Shown here: piece after piece, positions 1 through 8,035 of the stretch
Position numbering within the stretch: position 1 is the first letter of the stretch
Layout: every line of letters begins with the position of its first letter
Origin: Mesorhizobium sp. CAU 1732
Lineage (GTDB): Bacteria; Pseudomonadota; Alphaproteobacteria; Rhizobiales; Rhizobiaceae
Direction: 5' to 3'
Length of the DNA: 64,000 nucleotides
NCBI RefSeq assembly: GCF_039888675.1
Contig: NZ_JBDQQR010000001.1
Coordinates: 2,418,001 to 2,482,000 of the forward strand
Notes under the pieces: model-generated
Database searches by the model: none
What the model saw: the letters and a program-made list of their open reading frames with translations, nothing else
What the model was told of the DNA's origin: nothing
Translations under genes and position numbers: made by a program

Positions 1-377
1 CGTCGGTGCGCGATTCGGACCGCATCATCGGCCTGCTCGATTCCAAGACGCTCAAGGCCGAGAATGGCGAGCAGATCGAAAAGCACCTGTTGCTGACCCG
101 CTACGATCCGGCCCGCGCCGAGCGCGGCGACATGCTGAAGGTCGACGACGTGCTCGAAATCCTGTCGATCCCGCTGCTCGGCATCATCCCCGAGAGCATG
201 GACGTGCTGCGCGCATCGAATGTCGGCTCGCCCGTGACGCTGGCCGATGGAAACAGCGCGCCGGCAAAGGCTTATTTCGACGCGGTGCGGCGTTTGAAGG
301 GCGAAACCGTTCCGATCAGCATTCCGGGCGAAAAGCGCGGCTTCTTCGGCAAGATCTTCGGGAGGAAAGCGGCATGA
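1..377 (+). CDS. minD: Septum site-determining protein MinD, C-terminal part (5' end outside window)
   Basis: This is the last ~125 codons of MinD, the membrane-associated ATPase that recruits MinC and is displaced by MinE to place the division septum. The reading frame is open from base 3, so the Walker motifs and start lie before the window. The visible part has the family's typical segment LLLTRYDP followed by [10 protein letters not shown]. It ends in the amphipathic membrane-targeting helix ([12 protein letters not shown]), whose basic and hydrophobic alternation is diagnostic. The stop overlaps the minE start by 4 bp (ATGA), so the two are translationally coupled. Placing min genes beside a repABC origin is typical of rhizobial second replicons. 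Confidence 0.96.
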   Translation, partial: SVRDSDRIIGLLDSKTLKAENGEQIEKHLLLTRYDPARAERGDMLKVDDVLEILSIPLLGIIPESMDVLRASNVGSPVTLADGNSAPAKAYFDAVRRLKGETVPISIPGEKRGFFGKIFGRKAA

Positions 378-643
378 ACCTGTTCGGTTTCTTTTCGCGT
401 CCCCAGTCGTCGGCGCCTGCCGCGCGGGAGCGCCTGCAGGTCCTGCTCGCGCATGAACGTGCGTCGGTCGGCGATTCGGACCTCGTCACCAAGCTTCGCG
501 ACGAAATCCTCAAGGTCATCGCGAAGCACATGAAAATCGACGACGAAAAGGTCAGCGTGAAGATGGAACGCGGCGACAAGGTCTCGACGCTGGCCGTTGA
601 TGTCGAAATCCCGTTCAACGCCGGCAAGAAGAAGGCGGCCTGA
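374..643 (+). CDS. minE: Cell division topological specificity factor MinE
   Basis: This 89-residue protein has full MinE length. The N-terminus [10 protein letters not shown] is the membrane-binding segment. The following helix (about residues 17-34, with [13 protein letters not shown]) is the anti-MinCD region that stimulates MinD ATPase. The rest forms the dimeric topological-specificity domain with the DELVTKL-like/[10 protein letters not shown] pattern. MinE drives pole-to-pole MinCD oscillation so that FtsZ assembles only at midcell. Its start codon overlaps the minD stop by 4 bp, so it is the second visible gene of a minCDE operon whose minC should lie upstream of the window. Confidence 0.97.
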   Translation: MNLFGFFSRPQSSAPAARERLQVLLAHERASVGDSDLVTKLRDEILKVIAKHMKIDDEKVSVKMERGDKVSTLAVDVEIPFNAGKKKAA

Positions 644-698
644 CGGGCCGCCTCGCGCACAGGAACGCCACAACCGCTGATCGACAAGGAGAACCATC

Positions 699-899
699 AT
701 GACCCGACTCGCACTTCTCGAACGGCTCAAGACGCTCCAGCAAACGCCAGCGCACCAGAAGCGTGACATCACCACGGTGAGCGCGCTTCTCTCCAACGAG
801 GCGCTGGCCCGGCACGTCGAGCACTGCGAAGTGGCCGCCGGCGCTTCCGCCTCGCGCGATGCTGCAAGCAACAAGGCACCGCAGCCGCGCCCGCACTGA
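699..899 (+). CDS. Small hypothetical protein, 66 aa
   Basis: No family is recognised. A good ribosome binding site (AAGGAGA, about 687-693) sits at normal distance before the ATG, which argues for a real gene. The N-terminal half is predicted helical and mixed-charge (LLERLKTLQ, DITTVSALLSNEALARHVEHC). The C-terminus is a low-complexity Ala/Ser/Pro tail. It follows minE in the same direction after 55 bases and converges on cobC with no intervening base. It might be a regulatory or stress peptide carried in the min transcript, but nothing in the sequence shows its role. Confidence 0.55.
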   Translation: MTRLALLERLKTLQQTPAHQKRDITTVSALLSNEALARHVEHCEVAAGASASRDAASNKAPQPRPH

Positions 900-1928
900 T
901 CAGATCGCCGAGCGATCCCGCCAGCGCGTGAGCGATGCCGCGAGCCGGTCGAAGGCCGCGTCGTCGCCGGGAAGGCCGAACCGCAGCGCATCGTCCATCG
1001 CGTCGAAATTCCGCACCAGAATGCCGTTGCGCCCGAGCTGATCGTAGATCGACGGCGCGTGCGGTGTCCTGACGAAGCGGTAGAGGCTGGTCCCGCCCGC
1101 AACCGTCAATCCGGACTGCAGAAGCAGCGCATCGAGCCGTGAGGCGTCGTGCGCGAGGCGCTGGCGCATCCGGGCCTGCCAATCCATATCCGCAAGCGCC
1201 ATGCGGCCATAGGCGAGCGCCGGCCCTGCGACCGCCCATGGCCCGAGACGGGACCGCAGCTTGGACGCGACCGGCTCGGCGGCGAGCGCGAAGCCCAGCC
1301 GCACGCCTGCAAGGCCGAAGAACTTGCCGAAGGAGCGCAGCACGACGAGGCCTCCCTGCCCCACATTTCCGGCCACGCTCCGGTCGCGCGGGCCGACTTC
1401 CATGAACGCCTCGTCCACGACGAGCAGCCCGCCCTTGCGGTGCAGATGGCGCGCGAGGTCCAGAAGCATGTCGCGCTCGATGACCCGCCCGTCGGGATTG
1501 TTCGGATTGACCACGATCGCGAGATCGGCGTCGAAGAGACGCGCGACGTCGGTGACCTCGGAAACGCCGTGCCCGACAAGACGCGCCGCCCGTGCGTGCT
1601 CCGCATAGGTGGGCGACAGCACGGCCGCCCTGCCCTGCCCGGCCAGTTCCATCACCAGCGGCAGCAGGATCTGCGTGCCTGGCGCGGCGACCACCATCCG
1701 GGGCGACGGCGCGCCGTAACACGCAGCAGCGATCGTGTTCAGCTCCGCGACGTCCGCCGCCTCCGGCAGTCTCGTGAAGGCATCGGCCGGCAGGTCCGTG
1801 AGCGGATAGGCATGCGGATTGATGCCGGTCGACAGATCGAGCCACGGCGTCGGCGCATCCGGGAACAGTGCCGCCGCCGGCGCGAGACTGCCGCCGTGAT
1901 CGGAGATGTCGTCAATATGCTCGTCCAT
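900..1928 (-). CDS. cobC: Threonine-phosphate decarboxylase CobC/CobD (cobalamin synthesis)
   Basis: This is a PLP-dependent fold-type I enzyme of 342 residues. It decarboxylates L-threonine O-3-phosphate to (R)-1-amino-2-propanol phosphate, the linker of the cobalamin nucleotide loop (CobC in Pseudomonas denitrificans naming, CobD in Salmonella). Visible motifs are DLSTGINPHAYP (residues 31-42), NPNNPDGR (141-148), DEAF (172-175) and the PLP lysine in SFGKFFGLAG (K202). All are typical of this family rather than of histidinol-phosphate transaminase. In rhizobia it usually sits beside cobD/cbiB. Here it stands alone between the min genes and an unrelated LysR gene, so its cobalamin partners must be elsewhere. 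Confidence 0.9.
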   Translation of the reverse strand: MDEHIDDISDHGGSLAPAAALFPDAPTPWLDLSTGINPHAYPLTDLPADAFTRLPEAADVAELNTIAAACYGAPSPRMVVAAPGTQILLPLVMELAGQGRAAVLSPTYAEHARAARLVGHGVSEVTDVARLFDADLAIVVNPNNPDGRVIERDMLLDLARHLHRKGGLLVVDEAFMEVGPRDRSVAGNVGQGGLVVLRSFGKFFGLAGVRLGFALAAEPVASKLRSRLGPWAVAGPALAYGRMALADMDWQARMRQRLAHDASRLDALLLQSGLTVAGGTSLYRFVRTPHAPSIYDQLGRNGILVRNFDAMDDALRFGLPGDDAAFDRLAASLTRWRDRSAI

Positions 1929-2017
1929 GCCGGCCCCGCTTCGTCAGCCCGCGCCATACCAGATTTCCGCGCCGCGTTACGATAGGCATTTCCCGGCTCG
2001 ATCTTTCCGCCGCGCCG

Positions 2018-2905
2018 TCACGGCCAGCCGCGCACATGGTCGATGAGCGCGCGAAGCTTCGGCGCCATGTTCCGCCGCTGCGGATAATAGAGGTAGAAGC
2101 CCGGAAAGGGCGGCAGGAAGTCCTCCAGCAGCCAGACGAGCTCGCCTCGCTCGACATAGGGCCGGAACGTCTCCCGTGGCGCGAAGGTGAGCCCCGCGCC
2201 GGCCAGCGCCGCGCGCAGCATCAGGCGCAGATCGTTCGTGGTGATCTGCGGCTCGACCGCGACATCGAAGGGAACCCCGTTCTCCTCGAACTCCCAGCGA
2301 TGGGGCGCGACATTCGGCGCTGGACGCCAGCCGATGCAGCGATGATCGATCAGGTCGCGCGGATGGCTTGGTCCGCCATGGGCCGCCAGATAAGCCGGCG
2401 TGGCCACGACCGCTTCGCGCTGTTCGCCGCCCACCGGCACGGCGATCATGTCCTGCTCGATCACTTCGCCCAGCCGCACGCCCGCATCGAACCCCGCTGC
2501 CACGATGTCGAATTCCGCGTCGGTCACCGTCACATCGATGGTGACCTGCGGATGCGCCGCCGCGAAGCTTGCGAGCAGCGGTCCCGACAGGAACTCCTCG
2601 GCGATCGAAGTGACGGCGAGCCTCAGGAGCCCGCGCGGCTGGTCTTCCGACGCCAGATGCTCCAGTGCGGCCGAAATATCCGCCATCGGCCGCGACAGCG
2701 CCTCGCGCAACCGCTCGCCCGCCTCGGTCAGCCGCACCGCGCGGGTGGTGCGCGTCACCAGCGCCGTGCCGATCGCATCCTCGAGCCGCCGGATGCCCTG
2801 GCTGACGGCGGAGCGCGTCACGCCCAGCCGATCGGCGGCGGCGCGGAAATTGTGCTCCTCCGCGACGGCCTGAAACAGCGGCAGCAGGTTCATGTCGATG
2901 TTCAT
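2018..2905 (-). CDS. LysR-family transcriptional regulator
   Basis: Length (about 295 aa) and layout fit a LysR protein: N-terminal winged HTH (about residues 1-60, with NFRAAADRLGVTRSAVSQGIRRLE) and a C-terminal periplasmic-binding-like effector domain (about 90-295). Three in-frame starts lie close together (2911 TTG, 2905 ATG, 2893 ATG) with no clear Shine-Dalgarno; 2905 is the best compromise. It is divergent from the SDR gene at 3003 with about 100 bp between them, the classic layout for a LysR protein controlling the neighbouring operon. The effector is unknown. Confidence 0.9.
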   Translation of the reverse strand: MNIDMNLLPLFQAVAEEHNFRAAADRLGVTRSAVSQGIRRLEDAIGTALVTRTTRAVRLTEAGERLREALSRPMADISAALEHLASEDQPRGLLRLAVTSIAEEFLSGPLLASFAAAHPQVTIDVTVTDAEFDIVAAGFDAGVRLGEVIEQDMIAVPVGGEQREAVVATPAYLAAHGGPSHPRDLIDHRCIGWRPAPNVAPHRWEFEENGVPFDVAVEPQITTNDLRLMLRAALAGAGLTFAPRETFRPYVERGELVWLLEDFLPPFPGFYLYYPQRRNMAPKLRALIDHVRGWP

Positions 2906-3002
2906 TGTCAAGCACTACTAACCGGCCAGTCCATGAATGGATGGATACAAGCGACAGCGCAAAAGGTCCACCTTCCGCCTGCAACACGGAAGGAAGCACT
3001 TC

Positions 3003-3725
3003 ATGGACAAGATCATACTGGTCACCGGCGCATCGGGCGGGATCGGCGAGGGCATCGCCCGCGAGCTGGCCGCGCATGGCGCAACCGTCCTTCTCGGCGC
3101 CCGGCGGCTCGACCGCGTCGAAGCGATCGCCGCCGAGATACGCAGCGCAGGCGGCGCGGCGCAGGCCCGCGTGCTCGACGTCGCGGATCGGTCTTCGATG
3201 GCCGCTTTCGCACAGGCAGCGCTCGACCTTTGGGGCCGCATCGACGTGCTGGTGAACAATGCCGGCATCATGCCGCTCTCGCCGCTGTCCGCCGGAAAGC
3301 AGGACGAATGGGAGCGCATGGTCGATGTGAACATCAAGGGCGTGCTCTGGGGCATCGGCGCGGTGCTGCCGGCGATGGAACGGCAGGGCAGCGGCCAGAT
3401 CATCAACATCGGCTCGATCGGCGCGCTGCACGTCGTGCCCACGGCGGCGGTGTACTGCGCCACGAAATTCGCAGTCCGCGCCATCTCCGACGGGCTGCGC
3501 CAGGAGAACACGAAAATCCGCGTCACCTGCGTCAATCCCGGCGTCGTCGAAAGCGACCTGGCGTCGACGATCACCCATGAGGAGACGATGGCCGTGATGG
3601 ACGAATACCGCGCCATCGCCTTGCAGCCCGCCGATATCGCGCTGGCGGTGCGGCAGGTGATCGAGGCGCCGGCAAGCGTCGATACGACCGAGATTACCAT
3701 CCGGCCGACTGCCTCTCCGCAGTGA
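3003..3725 (+). CDS. Short-chain dehydrogenase/reductase (SDR family oxidoreductase)
   Basis: This is a classical SDR of 240 residues. The Rossmann motif TGASGGIG is at 8-15, NNAG at 85-88, the catalytic Ser at 138 and the YxxxK pair at Y151/K155. The start at 3003 is chosen because GGAAGGA lies at proper distance before it; an upstream in-frame ATG at 2937 would add 22 unrelated residues. It is the first gene of a small operon (SDR, SnoaL-like, Atu4866-like) divergent from the LysR gene. The substrate cannot be read from the sequence. GARR after the second strand suggests NADP preference. Confidence 0.9.
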   Translation: MDKIILVTGASGGIGEGIARELAAHGATVLLGARRLDRVEAIAAEIRSAGGAAQARVLDVADRSSMAAFAQAALDLWGRIDVLVNNAGIMPLSPLSAGKQDEWERMVDVNIKGVLWGIGAVLPAMERQGSGQIINIGSIGALHVVPTAAVYCATKFAVRAISDGLRQENTKIRVTCVNPGVVESDLASTITHEETMAVMDEYRAIALQPADIALAVRQVIEAPASVDTTEITIRPTASPQ

Positions 3726-3772
3726 CGGCCATACCATTACCATCCCTGAACCCCACTGAAAGGAACCGAGAG

Positions 3773-4291
3773 ATGACATCTTTCCGCATTGCCTGCCGCA
3801 TGACGCAGACCGCATCGGCCGCGCTGATCGGGCTTGCCCTGCTGGCGTGCCCCGCGTCGGCGACAACCGAAAGCGCAGGCACTGCTGCCCGCAACGAAAC
3901 GATCGTGCGGCAGGCCTTCGACAACTGGGTGGACGGCGGAAACGTCTTCGCCGAACTCCTGGCCTCCGACGTGAGTTGGACGATCCATGGCTCCGGTCCG
4001 GTCGCAGGCACCTACACCAGCATCGAAGACTTCGTCGAAGATGCATCCCTCCCGCTGATCAGCCGGCTTTCAACCCCGCTGGTCCCCGAGGTTCACGACA
4101 TCTGGGCGGTCGGCGACACCGTGATCATCCGCTTCGACGGCTCGGCCACCACGACCTCCGGCGCGCCCTACGCCAACCAGTTCGTCTGGATTTTTCGGAT
4201 GACCGACGGCGTCGTGACGGAGGCGGAAGCCTTCCTCGACCTCGTCGCCTATGGCGAGGTCGTGGACAACAATGAACCGCGCGCCGAGTAA
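3773..4291 (+). CDS. Secreted SnoaL/NTF2-like protein
   Basis: The protein has a signal peptide (about residues 1-31, hydrophobic core ASAALIGLALLACPASA) followed by an NTF2-like/SnoaL domain. The typical opening is ETIVRQAFDNWVDGGNVFAELLASDVSWTIHG, then a central ...VPEVHDIWAVGDTVIIRFDGSATT strand region. Such domains are small cone-shaped barrels serving as ligand-binding or isomerase-like enzymes. Export to the periplasm is predicted. The start at 3773 has a purine-rich site (GAAAGGAACCGAGAG) and places the signal peptide at the N-terminus. It follows the SDR gene by 47 bases in the same operon. Confidence 0.78.
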   Translation: MTSFRIACRMTQTASAALIGLALLACPASATTESAGTAARNETIVRQAFDNWVDGGNVFAELLASDVSWTIHGSGPVAGTYTSIEDFVEDASLPLISRLSTPLVPEVHDIWAVGDTVIIRFDGSATTTSGAPYANQFVWIFRMTDGVVTEAEAFLDLVAYGEVVDNNEPRAE

Positions 4292-4321
4292 GGCCTCAAA
4301 CGGCAATCCGGAGACAGGACC

Positions 4322-4633
4322 ATGCACAAACCCTTGGCGACACTCATGGCCGTTGCGCTGCTCGGCCAGGTGGCCTCGGCACAGGAGACGGATACGGTGA
4401 CCCCACACCCCTATGTCGGCATGTGGGTCACCGAAGACGGCCGCATCCGCCACGAACTCTTGCCCAACAACCGATACGTCGAAGCCCGCGGCAGTCGCGA
4501 ACGCGCTTATGAAGGGCGCTACGAGGTGACCGGGACCCATATCGAATATTGGGACGACACGGGCTTTACGGCGGATGGAGACTTCATCGACGGCGTGCTG
4601 CATCATGCCGGGATGATCCTGTACCGGCGCTAG
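4322..4633 (+). CDS. Atu4866-like small secreted protein
   Basis: This 103-residue protein has a signal peptide (cleavage expected after VASA-Q, about residue 20) and one small beta-rich domain. The domain (YVGMWVTEDGRIRHELLPNNRYVEARG...YEGRYEVTGTHIEYWDDTGFTADGDF) matches the Agrobacterium Atu4866 family, a lipocalin-like barrel of unknown function. In rhizobia these genes are often found next to SDR, SnoaL and LysR genes, exactly as here. It is the last gene of the LysR-divergent operon. A GC-rich hairpin follows at 4657-4681. Confidence 0.8.
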   Translation: MHKPLATLMAVALLGQVASAQETDTVTPHPYVGMWVTEDGRIRHELLPNNRYVEARGSRERAYEGRYEVTGTHIEYWDDTGFTADGDFIDGVLHHAGMILYRR

Positions 4634-4656
4634 ATCGCCCGTGCCGAACGATAAAC

Positions 4657-4681
4657 GGGCCTGCGTTCATGACGCGGGCCC
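4657..4681 (+). terminator. GC-rich hairpin after the Atu4866-like gene
   Basis: GGGCCTGCGT and ACGCGGGCCC pair with one G-T wobble around a 5-base loop, 23 bases after the stop codon. There is no U-run, so it may be a Rho-assisted or weak intrinsic terminator. Confidence 0.45.
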
Positions 4682-4797
4682 GAAGTCTATGGCGCGGTCG
4701 ACCGGCTTCGCGTTTACCGCTGTCCCGTGTGGCCCGGTCGCATCCGGTGCAGCCGCCCCGGTGCGCAAAAGCCCCCTCCCCTATCCATCAATGCGAT

Positions 4798-4821
4798 GAA
4801 TCGATCGGCCGTGATCGATTC
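4798..4821. promoter_or_regulatory. Perfect 9-bp inverted repeat upstream of the WGR gene
   Basis: GAATCGATC and GATCGATTC form a perfect inverted repeat around GGCCGT, ending about 48 bases before the WGR-protein start. Its size and position suggest a dimeric repressor or activator site. No regulator can be assigned. Confidence 0.45.
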
Positions 4822-4868
4822 AGAATAGGCGTTGGACGCGACCTGCTTTGCCCCGCGAGAATCGCGGC

Positions 4869-5123
4869 ATGGCCGACAGACATCAAACCCCTCTCCATCT
4901 TCGCCGCGTCGACGCGTCCTGCAACATGCAGCGCTTCTATGCCCTGTCGATCCAGCCGACGCTGTTCGGCGAAACATCGGTGATGCGCAACTGGGGCCGC
5001 ATCGGCACGAGAGGCCAGTGCAAGGTGGAGACGTTTGACGACCCGCTTGAGGCGGCACATATGCTGGCTCGGCTCGACCGAACCAAGCGCCGCCGGGGCT
5101 ATCGGGATATCGAAGCGGGATAA
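4869..5123 (+). CDS. WGR domain protein
   Basis: This 84-residue protein consists of little more than a WGR domain: FYALSIQPTLFGETSVMRNWGRIGTRGQCKVETFDDPLEAAHMLARL, with the name-giving W-G-R at about residues 45-47. WGR domains occur in PARPs and MolR-like proteins and are thought to bind nucleic acid. Stand-alone versions are common on rhizobial plasmids near repA. The start at 4869 places the domain near the N-terminus; an in-frame ATG at 4848 is also possible. The protein ends 12 bases before the first parS palindrome. Function is unknown; a link with replicon biology is only suggested by position. Confidence 0.8.
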   Translation: MADRHQTPLHLRRVDASCNMQRFYALSIQPTLFGETSVMRNWGRIGTRGQCKVETFDDPLEAAHMLARLDRTKRRRGYRDIEAG

Positions 5124-5135
5124 CGGCCGCGCCTT

Positions 5136-5151
5136 GTTGACAGCTGTCAAC
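5136..5151. promoter_or_regulatory. parS-type centromere palindrome, copy 1
   Basis: GTTGACAGCTGTCAAC is a perfect 16-bp palindrome that fits the repABC parS consensus GTTNNCNGCNGNNAAC. RepB is expected to bind here. It lies 250 bp before repA; a second copy follows repA. Confidence 0.85.
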
Positions 5152-5182
5152 TCACCCGGCCATCGGGCCGATTCGGGTTGCA

Positions 5183-5246
5183 GAGAGGTTAATTCCCGTT
5201 AACCCTCTTTTCCTTGACAGGAATCGGTATTTCACCCAGCGTAGAT
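5183..5246 (+). promoter_or_regulatory. Probable repA promoter region with inverted repeat
   Basis: The AT-richer interval before repA holds an inverted repeat (GAGGTTAA ... TTAACCCTC, about 5183-5205, one base bulge). A consensus -35 hexamer TTGACA follows at 5214-5219. A convincing -10 is not visible at 17 bp; GTAGAT at 5241-5246 is the nearest match. In repABC plasmids RepA and RepB autorepress the operon from this interval, so the inverted repeat is a candidate operator. Confidence 0.4.
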
Positions 5247-5401
5247 ACGGCAATTGAGGGTAATTAGCACCCGTCGCCGTAACTCGCGCTTGGTGCTGTC
5301 AGTTTCAGCGTAATTGCGTAAACTTAACACGACGTTGTGAGTCGCGATCGGGCATGCCTGATCGCGGTTGAGGGCGTGCGACTTTTTCAGACAGGGATGA
5401 C

Positions 5402-6613
5402 GTGACCACCAGTGACATGACAGGCGAGCCGGCCGACCGGCAGATCGCGGCGGATGCGGAGCTGCTTTCGGCGCAGCTCTCGGCCTTGCGTGGCCGGCTG
5501 TTCCCGCCCACTGCCCAGAAGACGATGCGCTCCTTCACCAGCGGCGAGGCGGCGCGGCTGATCGGCGTGACTGACGGCTATCTGCGGCAGCTCTCGATTT
5601 CCGGCGAAGGCCCCTCCCCCGAGGTCGGCGTCGCCGGGCGCCGTCTCTATTCGCTGGCCGACGTCAACGCGCTGCGCCATCACCTTGCCTCGCAGGGTGG
5701 CGCCAAGGCGCGCAACTACGTGCCCTGGCGGCAGACTGGCGACCACCTGCAGGTCATCGCCATCACCAACTTCAAGGGCGGGTCCGGCAAGACGACGACG
5801 TCGGCGCATCTGGCGCAGTATCTCGCGCTCCAGGGCTATCGCACGCTCGCCATCGATCTCGATCCGCAGGCGTCGCTGTCGGCGCTGTTCGGCTACCAGC
5901 CGGACCTCGACCTGTCGGGCAACGACACGCTCTACGGCGCGATCCGCTACGACGACGAGCGCGTGCCGCTGTCGAGCGTCATTCGCAAGACCTATGTCGA
6001 CGGGCTCGACTTTGTGCCGGGCAATCTCGAATTGCAGGAGTTCGAGCACACGACGCCGCAGCATCTGGCGAACCGTTCCAGTGGGCGGACCGGCGACCTG
6101 TTCTTCACGCGGGTGCAGGAGGCGATCGCGACGGTCGAGGCGGATTACGACGTCGTCGTGATCGATTGCCCGCCGCAGCTCGGCTATCTCACGCTCAGCG
6201 CGCTCTGTGCGGCGACGTCGGTGATTGTCACCGTGCATCCGCAGATGCTCGACGTCGCCTCGATGAGCCAGTTCCTGTTCATGACATCCGATCTGCTTTC
6301 GGTGGTGCGCGAGGCGGGCGGGGCGCTGAACTTCGATTTCCTGCGCTACCTGATCACCCGCTATGAGCCCAATGACGGGCCGCAGACGCAGATTTCCGGC
6401 TTCCTGCGCACGCAGTTCGGATCGCGCGTGCTGACCGCCCCGATGCTCAAGTCGACGGCGATCTCGGATGCCGGCCTCACCAAGCAGACGCTCTACGAAG
6501 TCGGACGCGAGAATTTCAACCGCGTGACCTATGACCGCGCCTATGAGGCGCTGAACGCGGTCAATGCGGAGGTCGAGGCGCTGATGCTGCAATCATGGGG
6601 GAGGACGCCATGA
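5402..6613 (+). CDS. repA: Plasmid partitioning ATPase RepA (ParA family)
   Basis: This 403-residue ParA-type ATPase starts with GTG. An N-terminal MerR-like DNA-binding region (about 43-95, FTSGEAARLIGVTDGYLRQL) precedes the deviant Walker A box KGGSGKT (125-131). Walker A' (LAIDLDPQASLS) and Walker B (VVIDCPPQLGYL) follow. RepA uses ATP-dependent DNA binding to move RepB-parS complexes and represses the operon. It is the first gene of repABC, flanked by parS copies at 5136 and 6624. The length and N-terminal extension separate it from chromosomal ParA/Soj. Confidence 0.97.
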   Translation: MTTSDMTGEPADRQIAADAELLSAQLSALRGRLFPPTAQKTMRSFTSGEAARLIGVTDGYLRQLSISGEGPSPEVGVAGRRLYSLADVNALRHHLASQGGAKARNYVPWRQTGDHLQVIAITNFKGGSGKTTTSAHLAQYLALQGYRTLAIDLDPQASLSALFGYQPDLDLSGNDTLYGAIRYDDERVPLSSVIRKTYVDGLDFVPGNLELQEFEHTTPQHLANRSSGRTGDLFFTRVQEAIATVEADYDVVVIDCPPQLGYLTLSALCAATSVIVTVHPQMLDVASMSQFLFMTSDLLSVVREAGGALNFDFLRYLITRYEPNDGPQTQISGFLRTQFGSRVLTAPMLKSTAISDAGLTKQTLYEVGRENFNRVTYDRAYEALNAVNAEVEALMLQSWGRTP

Positions 6614-6621
6614 GCGGGGCA

Positions 6622-6641
6622 AAGTTGACAGCTGTCAACTT
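6622..6641. promoter_or_regulatory. parS-type centromere palindrome, copy 2
   Basis: AAGTTGACAGCTGTCAACTT is a perfect 20-bp palindrome containing the same 16-bp core as the copy at 5136. It lies in the repA-repB intergenic interval, a known parS position in several repABC replicons. Confidence 0.87.
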
Positions 6642-6752
6642 CGGCGACGGCGCGCTGGCCCGCGCGGCCTTTCGGCGTGAAATCTCGCCCGCAAAAAATA
6701 TTTATCCACCCCCTTCCGCCCTGCTGCATCCTGTGCGGGAAGGAGAACGCAC

Positions 6753-7820
6753 ATGAATGCACGCAAGGACAGGCTCCGTTCGCTTTTCGGCGGTGAAGTG
6801 CCGGAGGGCTCGCCCGACGATCCCAATCCCGTCCCGGTCACGCCGCCCGAGCCGCCGCAGAAACGCAGCACGTCCGGCGCCGTCAAGGCGATGGGGCTGT
6901 CGCTCGGAACGCTGTCGCAGGAAGTCGAGGAGGCGCGCAAGCTGCGCGACGTGCTGGCTTCGGGCGACCAGGTGGTCGAACTGGATACCGCGCTCATCGA
7001 GCGCTCGCCCTATGTCGACCGCCTCAGCGAGGGCGCCAAGAACGACGGGGATTTCGACGCGCTGAAGGCCAGCATCGAAGAACACGGCCAGCAGGTGCCG
7101 GTTCTGGTGCGGCCGCATCCCGATGCCGACAAGGCAGCGCGCGGGTTCTACCAGCTCGCTTATGGCCACCGCCGCGCACAGGCCATGCGCGAACTCGGCC
7201 GGCCGGTTCGTGCCGTCGTGCGTGCGCTCGACGACAACGCGCTGGTGATGGCGCAAGGCAAGGAAAATGCCGAGCGGCGCGCGCTGAGCTTCATCGAGCG
7301 CGCATTCTTCGCCAAGACGCTGATCGATCACGGTTTCGACCGCGCCACGGCACAGGCAGCACTCGCCGTCCACAAATCCGAGATGTCGCGGCTGCTTCAG
7401 GTCGCCGAGGCCATTCCGATCCCTGTCGTGCGCGCGATCGGGCCGGCGCCCAAGGCGGGACGTCCGCGCTGGGTGATGCTCGGCCAGCTTCTCGCCATGG
7501 ACGCCGGCGGTCTGGCGTTGCAGGAGCTCAGGTCGGAAGCGTTCCGCGCGGCCGGCAGCGATACCCGCTTTCAGCGGCTCTACGCGCGGCTCGAGCGATC
7601 GGCGCGAAACCGGGTCCTGAAGGCCAAGCCGGGGCCGCGGCAAATCGCGGATGGCAGGGGCCGGGCGATCGCGGAACTGGCGCGTACGGCACACGCGGCA
7701 CGGCTGACCATCCCCGACAGCGCCGGCGAGGGCTTCGCCGATTACATCGCCGCGCGGCTGCCGGAGTTGTATGCCGCCTTCCGCTATGCGGACGAGGCGC
7801 AGGACAAGGACAAAAATTGA
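6753..7820 (+). CDS. repB: Plasmid partitioning protein RepB (ParB family)
   Basis: This 355-residue protein begins MNARKDRLRSLFGG, the conserved RepB start. The ParB/Srx nuclease-like domain spans about 75-170 with GHRR at 138-141, the CTP-binding signature. ENAERRALSFIERA (171-184) and a KorB-like HTH (about 196-215, ATAQAALAVHKSEMSRLL) follow. RepB binds parS, loads RepA and helps set copy number. It lies 139 bases after repA with the second parS in the gap. A proper AGGAGAA site precedes the ATG. Confidence 0.97.
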   Translation: MNARKDRLRSLFGGEVPEGSPDDPNPVPVTPPEPPQKRSTSGAVKAMGLSLGTLSQEVEEARKLRDVLASGDQVVELDTALIERSPYVDRLSEGAKNDGDFDALKASIEEHGQQVPVLVRPHPDADKAARGFYQLAYGHRRAQAMRELGRPVRAVVRALDDNALVMAQGKENAERRALSFIERAFFAKTLIDHGFDRATAQAALAVHKSEMSRLLQVAEAIPIPVVRAIGPAPKAGRPRWVMLGQLLAMDAGGLALQELRSEAFRAAGSDTRFQRLYARLERSARNRVLKAKPGPRQIADGRGRAIAELARTAHAARLTIPDSAGEGFADYIAARLPELYAAFRYADEAQDKDKN

Positions 7821-7895
7821 GAGATTGCCGGCGGGCTCGCCGCCTGTCCGGCATGCGTGCGTAGAACCGAAACCAGAAACGGAGAAGCAGGCAAG

Positions 7896-7947
7896 AAAAA
7901 AGGCCTCCAGAACGTTGCCATCCCGGAAGCCCCTTTCGATGTAGCAA
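7896..7947 (-). ncRNA. Counter-transcribed incRNA (ctRNA) of repABC
   Basis: On the minus strand between repB and repC, a -35 TTGACA (7980-7975) is followed at 15 bp by GATTCT. The transcript would start near 7947. It would end in a hairpin (GGCTTCC/GGAGGCC arms at 7931-7925 and 7908-7902) directly followed by six U (7901-7896), an intrinsic terminator. Size (~50 nt), position and antisense direction match the small RNAs that repress repC translation and cause incompatibility in repABC plasmids. The exact 5' end is estimated. Confidence 0.8.
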
Positions 7948-8035
7948 TCTGAAAGAATCACTTCCGAGTCATGCTGTCAAGGCGTGGGCACGTCCCGGCC
8001 GCGTATTTCTGTGCCTCAAAGACGAGGTAACTCGA

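Noticed and set aside
1977..4046. 689-codon minus-strand frame
   Set aside because: It spans the LysR and SDR genes in another frame, has no domain pattern and is low-complexity Arg-rich.
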